This document shows, piece by piece, positions 60,808-64,000 of a stretch of DNA of 64,000 nucleotides. The notes below the pieces were generated by a model that was not told where the DNA came from, searched no databases, and worked only from the letters and a program-made list of their open reading frames with translations. Position 1 is the stretch's first letter; each line of letters starts with the position of its first letter. The DNA comes from Phycisphaerae bacterium. GTDB lineage: Bacteria; Planctomycetota; Phycisphaerae; UBA1845; Fen-1342. Location of the stretch: assembly GCA_017999985.1 (NCBI GenBank), contig JAGNKU010000001.1, positions 611,276 through 675,275 of the forward strand, read 5' to 3'. Both the position numbers and the translations under genes were made by a program.

Positions 60808-60880
60808 CCCCAAAGCGAGTCGTCACGGGCCCGTGTTCGCGACGCGGCGACGTGGGCGCGCGTCTTGGAGGTTGCCCAAA

Positions 60881-61090
60881 ATGCCGGACAAGGCCGAGCG
60901 CGATATCGAAGAGCTCATGCTGGACGACGCGCTCATCGACGGAGCGTTGGTAGACGCCGTCCGTGACGCGCTGCTGCAGCACAAGCGCGCTGGCAATCCG
61001 ATTGCGGTCTGGGAGGACGGGCGGGTAGTGTGGATTCCACCGGAGGAGATCGTCGTCGAGCCGGGGCCGCGCGCCCCGCGGGATTTGTGA
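60881..61090 (+). CDS. Small protein of unknown function
   Basis: A 69-residue protein: an acidic N-terminal helix region (DKAERDIEELMLDDALIDGA) with a second helix ALVDAVRDALLQHKRAG, then a short beta-like end AVWEDGRVVWIPPEEIVVEP. GGAGG lies about ten bases before the ATG. Helical front and beta end recall small antitoxin or regulatory proteins, but no partner gene is next to it and no family is recognised. It stands between two repeat-rich gaps. Confidence 0.55.
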   Translation: MPDKAERDIEELMLDDALIDGALVDAVRDALLQHKRAGNPIAVWEDGRVVWIPPEEIVVEPGPRAPRDL

Positions 61091-61134
61091 GCACGCGTTC
61101 TGGTCTTGCCCGTTAGAAACTGCAAACTATGAAG

Positions 61135-61213
61135 GGGTGGTACGGGCGTCTCGCCCGTCCCGAAAGCGGGCAGGATGCCCTTCCCACCCGCGGGCAGGAT
61201 GCCCGTACCACCC
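61135..61213. repeat. Long inverted repeat with internal direct repeats
   Basis: GGGTGGTACGGGC (61135-61147) and GCCCGTACCACCC (61201-61213) are perfect 13-base complements. Between them lie a smaller hairpin (ACGGGC-GTCTC-GCCCGT) and a 15-base direct repeat GCGGGCAGGATGCCC at 61166 and 61190. It lies between converging genes and looks like a dispersed repeat element. Confidence 0.65.
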
Positions 61214-61230
61214 AGGTTCCCGACCGGCTG

Positions 61231-61800
61231 CTACTTCACGCGCCTGCTCGTCCCTTTCATCTCCATCACCTTCATCAGCCCCATGTTCTCGGTCATGCTC
61301 CATTCCATCGTGTCGGGGTCGGTGAACTTCAGCGTCCCGGTGTAGCGCGACTTGCCCCAGGCCCCGTAGCTGTCGGAGGTCATGTGCCAGGTGTTGGTCT
61401 TCTCGTCGTAGCGCGCCTCGCTCATGCCGCTCATGCCCATGCTGTCCACGAAGTACGAGCGGTACTTCTTCGCGCCGACGTCATACGTCCACAGCTCCAT
61501 GCCCTGCGTTTCCGGGAAGTCCGCCATGCGCATCACGCCGCGGCTCACGACGAACCACCGGTCACCGTCCCATTTCGCCTCCGACGTCCCGGTCATCTTG
61601 ACGGGCTCGTCCAGCATCGCGAACCGCCCCTCGGCCTCCCCCTGCCACTTGCCCACGAACGCGTTCAGCCGATCGAGCTCGGCCGGCCGCTGCGGCATCT
61701 GAGCCTTCATTTCGTCGAGCGTCATGTGCGGCATGCAGCCGGTCAGCGCGAACGCCGTGATGCCCAACAGAACAGCCAGAACTGAGTTTCTACGGAACAT
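61231..61800 (-). CDS. DUF1579-type lipoprotein
   Basis: A 189-residue predicted lipoprotein: signal peptide FRRNSVLAVLLGITAFALTG with lipobox LTGC (cysteine at 22). The mature part has the DUF1579 pattern LNAFVGKWQGEAEGRF, MTGTSEAKWDGDRWFVVSRG, MELWTYDVGAKKYRSYFVDS and KFTDPDTMEWSMTENM, a beta-rich fold with no known enzyme activity. ATG 61800 is preceded by AAGGAGA at seven bases. It is divergent from the alpha/beta-hydrolase lipoprotein gene. Confidence 0.82.
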   Translation of the reverse strand: MFRRNSVLAVLLGITAFALTGCMPHMTLDEMKAQMPQRPAELDRLNAFVGKWQGEAEGRFAMLDEPVKMTGTSEAKWDGDRWFVVSRGVMRMADFPETQGMELWTYDVGAKKYRSYFVDSMGMSGMSEARYDEKTNTWHMTSDSYGAWGKSRYTGTLKFTDPDTMEWSMTENMGLMKVMEMKGTSRRVK

Positions 61801-62036
61801 GATTGCTCTCCTTCGATTAACACGCGGACGGCCCGAACTTGGCCGGCCCCTCGTCCTCGGCACACCGCGCGGCAGTCTACGCTGCGACGGGTGTCGAGTC
61901 CAGATCGCGGACACCCGGACGCTCAACTGTCGGTTCTTGTCGGATCGCCTGGGTCGCCCCTTGTTCGGCTATACGCCCGTGCGTCAGGATGGCGCAGGCG
62001 GACGCGCCGGGGCGGCGCGTCGTTGGGAGGTGTGCG

Positions 62037-62903
62037 ATGAACCTGCGAATCCTGATCGCTCTTCTGCCACTGGCGGTGGTCGGCTGCGCGACGGCGGGCG
62101 GCGCCGGCACGCGGTCCGGCTTCGTCGACGTTGACGGCGGCAAGCTCTACTACGAAGCCGCCGGCCACGGACCTGCCGTCGTGCTCATTCATGGCGGCCA
62201 GCTCGACCGGCGGATGTGGGACGAGCAATTCGCGTTGCTGGCCAAGGACTACCAGGTCATTCGCTATGACGTGCGCGGCTTTGGCCGGTCATCGACACCC
62301 ACGCAGCCATTTCATAGCCATGAAGACCTGCGCGCCCTGCTTGACTACCTGAAGGTTGAGAAAGCCAACCTGGTCGGGCTGTCGCTCGGCGGACGGATCG
62401 CGTTCGACTTTGCGCTGACGTATCCGCAGCGCGTGCAGCGACTCATCGGCGTCGGGCCGGGCCTGAGCGGCTTTGACTGGTCGCCGGAGCAGGGCGAACG
62501 GATCAGCCGCGTCTACGTCGCCGCCCTCGATGAGAGCCTGGAGAAGGCCACCGAGCTGTGGCTGCAGGATCCGTACATGGCGCCGGCGATGGAGCATGCG
62601 GAATTGCAGCCGCGACTCCGGCAGCTCGGGCTCGAGAATGCCAAGTGCTACTGGGCGAGTCCCTACCTGGACCGTCCCCCGCGGCCGCTGGCCGCGGAGC
62701 GTTTGGGTGAGCTGAAGGTGCCGACGTTCATAATTGTCGGCGAGCGCGACGTGCCGGACATCCAGCGACTCGTAGACCGCGTGGTCGCCGAGGTGCCAGG
62801 CGCGCGTAAGGCGGTCATCCCCGGCGCGGGGCACATCGTGAACATGGAGCAACCGGTGGAGTTCAACCGCGCCCTGCTGGAAATCCTGAAGACCGGCGAA
62901 TAG
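62037..62903 (+). CDS. Alpha/beta hydrolase, predicted lipoprotein
   Basis: A 288-residue hydrolase with a lipoprotein signal peptide (lipobox VVGC, Cys at 17). The fold shows VVLIHGGQLDRRMWDEQF (oxyanion hole), YDVRGFGRSSTP, the nucleophile elbow GLSLGGR, the acid in VGERDVPDIQ and the His in PGAGHIVNME. It belongs to the large esterase/lactonase/haloperoxidase-like group; substrate not known. ATG 62037 is chosen because GGGAGGTG sits five bases upstream and it yields the signal peptide. Neighbouring lipoprotein gene is divergent. Confidence 0.87.
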   Translation: MNLRILIALLPLAVVGCATAGGAGTRSGFVDVDGGKLYYEAAGHGPAVVLIHGGQLDRRMWDEQFALLAKDYQVIRYDVRGFGRSSTPTQPFHSHEDLRALLDYLKVEKANLVGLSLGGRIAFDFALTYPQRVQRLIGVGPGLSGFDWSPEQGERISRVYVAALDESLEKATELWLQDPYMAPAMEHAELQPRLRQLGLENAKCYWASPYLDRPPRPLAAERLGELKVPTFIIVGERDVPDIQRLVDRVVAEVPGARKAVIPGAGHIVNMEQPVEFNRALLEILKTGE

Positions 62904-62946
62904 GGATCAGCGCGACCGGGTGTGTGGGACGGGCGCACACCGGCGC

Positions 62947-63444
62947 TTACGACTTCTCCGCCGGCTCGATCCCCAGTTCCGCGAGCCACTCGAGCGCCTC
63001 CTCGCGCGTGGCTTCGTCCTGCAGCGCGTGCCATTGGTCACGCAGAGCGGGGTAATCGCCCACCACGCGCCGGAATCGACCAAAGGCGCCACGGCCGTCG
63101 AGCGCATCTTCGAGGCGCTGGCGCGCGTGAGGGTCCTCCACACGGGCCGCGAAGCGTGACATTAGTTTGTAGTCCGCGTGCGGATCGGGCTCGGGCAGCG
63201 CAACGTAGCGTGGGTCTTCGGCCGCGATGGCCCGGGCAACCGGCAGCAGCGCCTGCTCCCAATCCGGGATGTCGAAATCAGATTCCGCGTCCTCGTCGTC
63301 ACCGGCATCCTGCAGGCGTGACACCAGGTCATGGTCCACGAGCTCGATCTTGCCGGTCTCGGTGTCGAGATAGTGCATGGACTCGTCGAGATGGGTCCGC
63401 ATCGCCGTTACCAGGTCGTCGAGATCGATCGGCAGTCGCTTCAT
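62947..63444 (-). CDS. UPF0158 family protein
   Basis: A 165-residue acidic protein with the UPF0158 features: an N-terminal DLVTAMRTHLDESMHYLDTE followed by TGKIELV, the middle DPRYVALPEPDPHADYKLMS, and the C-terminal ARQRLEDALDGRGAFGRFRR with EEALEWLAELGIEP. Function of the family is unknown. The ATG at 63444 has GGAG eight bases upstream. It stands alone, convergent with the hydrolase gene. Confidence 0.85.
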   Translation of the reverse strand: MKRLPIDLDDLVTAMRTHLDESMHYLDTETGKIELVDHDLVSRLQDAGDDEDAESDFDIPDWEQALLPVARAIAAEDPRYVALPEPDPHADYKLMSRFAARVEDPHARQRLEDALDGRGAFGRFRRVVGDYPALRDQWHALQDEATREEALEWLAELGIEPAEKS

Positions 63445-63708
63445 GGCGGCGTCTCCACGTGAGATGACGTCCGGCACCGCACACCACGATGCCCGCACGG
63501 GCTGGCGCTTGTACCGCCGATCGCTCCGCGGGCAAGCGGAACCAACCCCCATTATGGTACCATGCCTTGCGGGTGAACCAGCGGCGTACTACAAGAAGCG
63601 GCGCACGGCTGCGGCGCGGACGGGGCGGGCGTCAGCGGCGAATAGTCGTGCATACGGACAGAATCCCCAACGGGAGCCCGCCAGATCGTCTTCAGAGGTC
63701 CGGTAGCG

Positions 63709-64000
63709 ATGCAGACACCCGCAACCGATACCGACCACGACGAACGGACTGACGCTCCGTCGCTCGTCGGGCGCGTTGAGACCGACCGCTTCTGCGTCGG
63801 CTGCGGGTACAACCTGCACACGCAGGGGGTCTGGCGCGATCCGGCCACGCAGTTACTCGTCTGCCGTTGCCCGGAATGCGGCCGGTTCGATGCGGTCGGC
63901 GGCACGGTGACGGCCGGGCAGGTGTGGTTACGCCGGATCGCGCTGCCGCTGTTGTTCCTCTGGATCATCATTGTCATCGGCGTGCCGGTGGGGCTGCTCT
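63709..64000 (+). CDS. Zinc-ribbon membrane protein, N-terminal part (3' truncated by window edge)
   Basis: The frame runs open to the last base. The 97 visible residues include an acidic start, a zinc-ribbon-like set of cysteines (FCVGCGYNLHTQG and CRCPECGRF) and then a membrane helix (IALPLLFLWIIIVIGVPVGL). AGAGGT lies about nine bases before the ATG. This arrangement, a short zinc ribbon ahead of membrane segments, is common in planctomycete hypothetical proteins. Function unknown. Confidence 0.75.
   Translation, partial: MQTPATDTDHDERTDAPSLVGRVETDRFCVGCGYNLHTQGVWRDPATQLLVCRCPECGRFDAVGGTVTAGQVWLRRIALPLLFLWIIIVIGVPVGLL

Noticed and set aside
60881-61090. Small gene as an antitoxin of a toxin-antitoxin pair
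   Set aside because: No second small gene overlaps or adjoins it, and no antitoxin motif is visible.
63554-63563. Perfect palindrome ATGGTACCAT upstream of the UPF0158 gene
   Set aside because: Ten bases only, no second copy, and no convincing promoter around it; likely chance.

Overview
This 64 kb window is GC-rich, gene-dense chromosomal DNA most likely from a planctomycete (Planctomycetota, perhaps a Phycisphaerae-like lineage). Pointers to that are secreted proteins ending in paired dockerin-like Ca-binding repeats (the F-x-DINPFV signature at both 41 kb and 57.6 kb), an ECF sigma factor divergent from a membrane Ser/Thr kinase with a TPR tail, a GPP34 (GOLPH3-like) protein, and a flagellar cluster in planctomycete style. 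The taxonomic call is inference from gene content. No rRNA, tRNA, CRISPR array or insertion sequence was recognised.

Layout. 0-5 kb: the C-terminal part of an ImuB-type Y-family polymerase, a GPP34 protein, and a leftward group of a GAF-GGDEF diguanylate cyclase, a ParA-like ATPase and proC. 5-32.5 kb: one long rightward flagellar block: TPR membrane protein, FlgN-like chaperone, an FlrB/FlrC-type sigma54 two-component pair, then flgB-flgC-fliE-fliF-fliG-fliH-fliI-fliJ-motE-like-fliK-flgD-flgE-fliL-fliN-fliO-fliP-fliQ-fliR-flhB-flhA-flhF-flhG-small membrane protein-fliA-small acidic protein. 32.5-36 kb: divergent ECF sigma factor and Ser/Thr kinase. 36-41 kb: a 1639-residue secreted FG-GAP/dockerin protein. 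41-46 kb: leftward lptF-lptG-OmpR-type regulator and an amidohydrolase. 46-52.4 kb: esterase lipoprotein, HIT hydrolase, two GT87-type membrane glycosyltransferases, aroB. 52.5-57.3 kb: folC, flgM, an HtrA-like protease, recA. 57.6-64 kb: a secreted caspase-like protease with a dockerin tail, a DUF423 protein, ispG, a small unknown, a DUF1579 lipoprotein, an alpha/beta-hydrolase lipoprotein, a UPF0158 protein and the start of a zinc-ribbon membrane protein.

How it works together. The motility block encodes much of its own regulation. A clean sigma54 promoter (GG-N10-GC, TTGC) lies between the FlrC-type activator gene and flgB. FliA is encoded near the end of the block, and its likely antagonist FlgM sits 22 kb away behind its own terminator and a sigma28-like promoter. 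FlhF and FlhG, which normally set flagellar place and number, both carry altered nucleotide-binding motifs here (FlhG has Gln in place of the P-loop Lys). No fliM lies between fliL and fliN, while FliN has a long N-terminal extension with a FliM-like segment. The diguanylate cyclase divergent from the block could link c-di-GMP to motility. The rest is housekeeping (proC, aroB, folC, recA, ispG, lptFG) interleaved with secreted and regulatory planctomycete-type genes.
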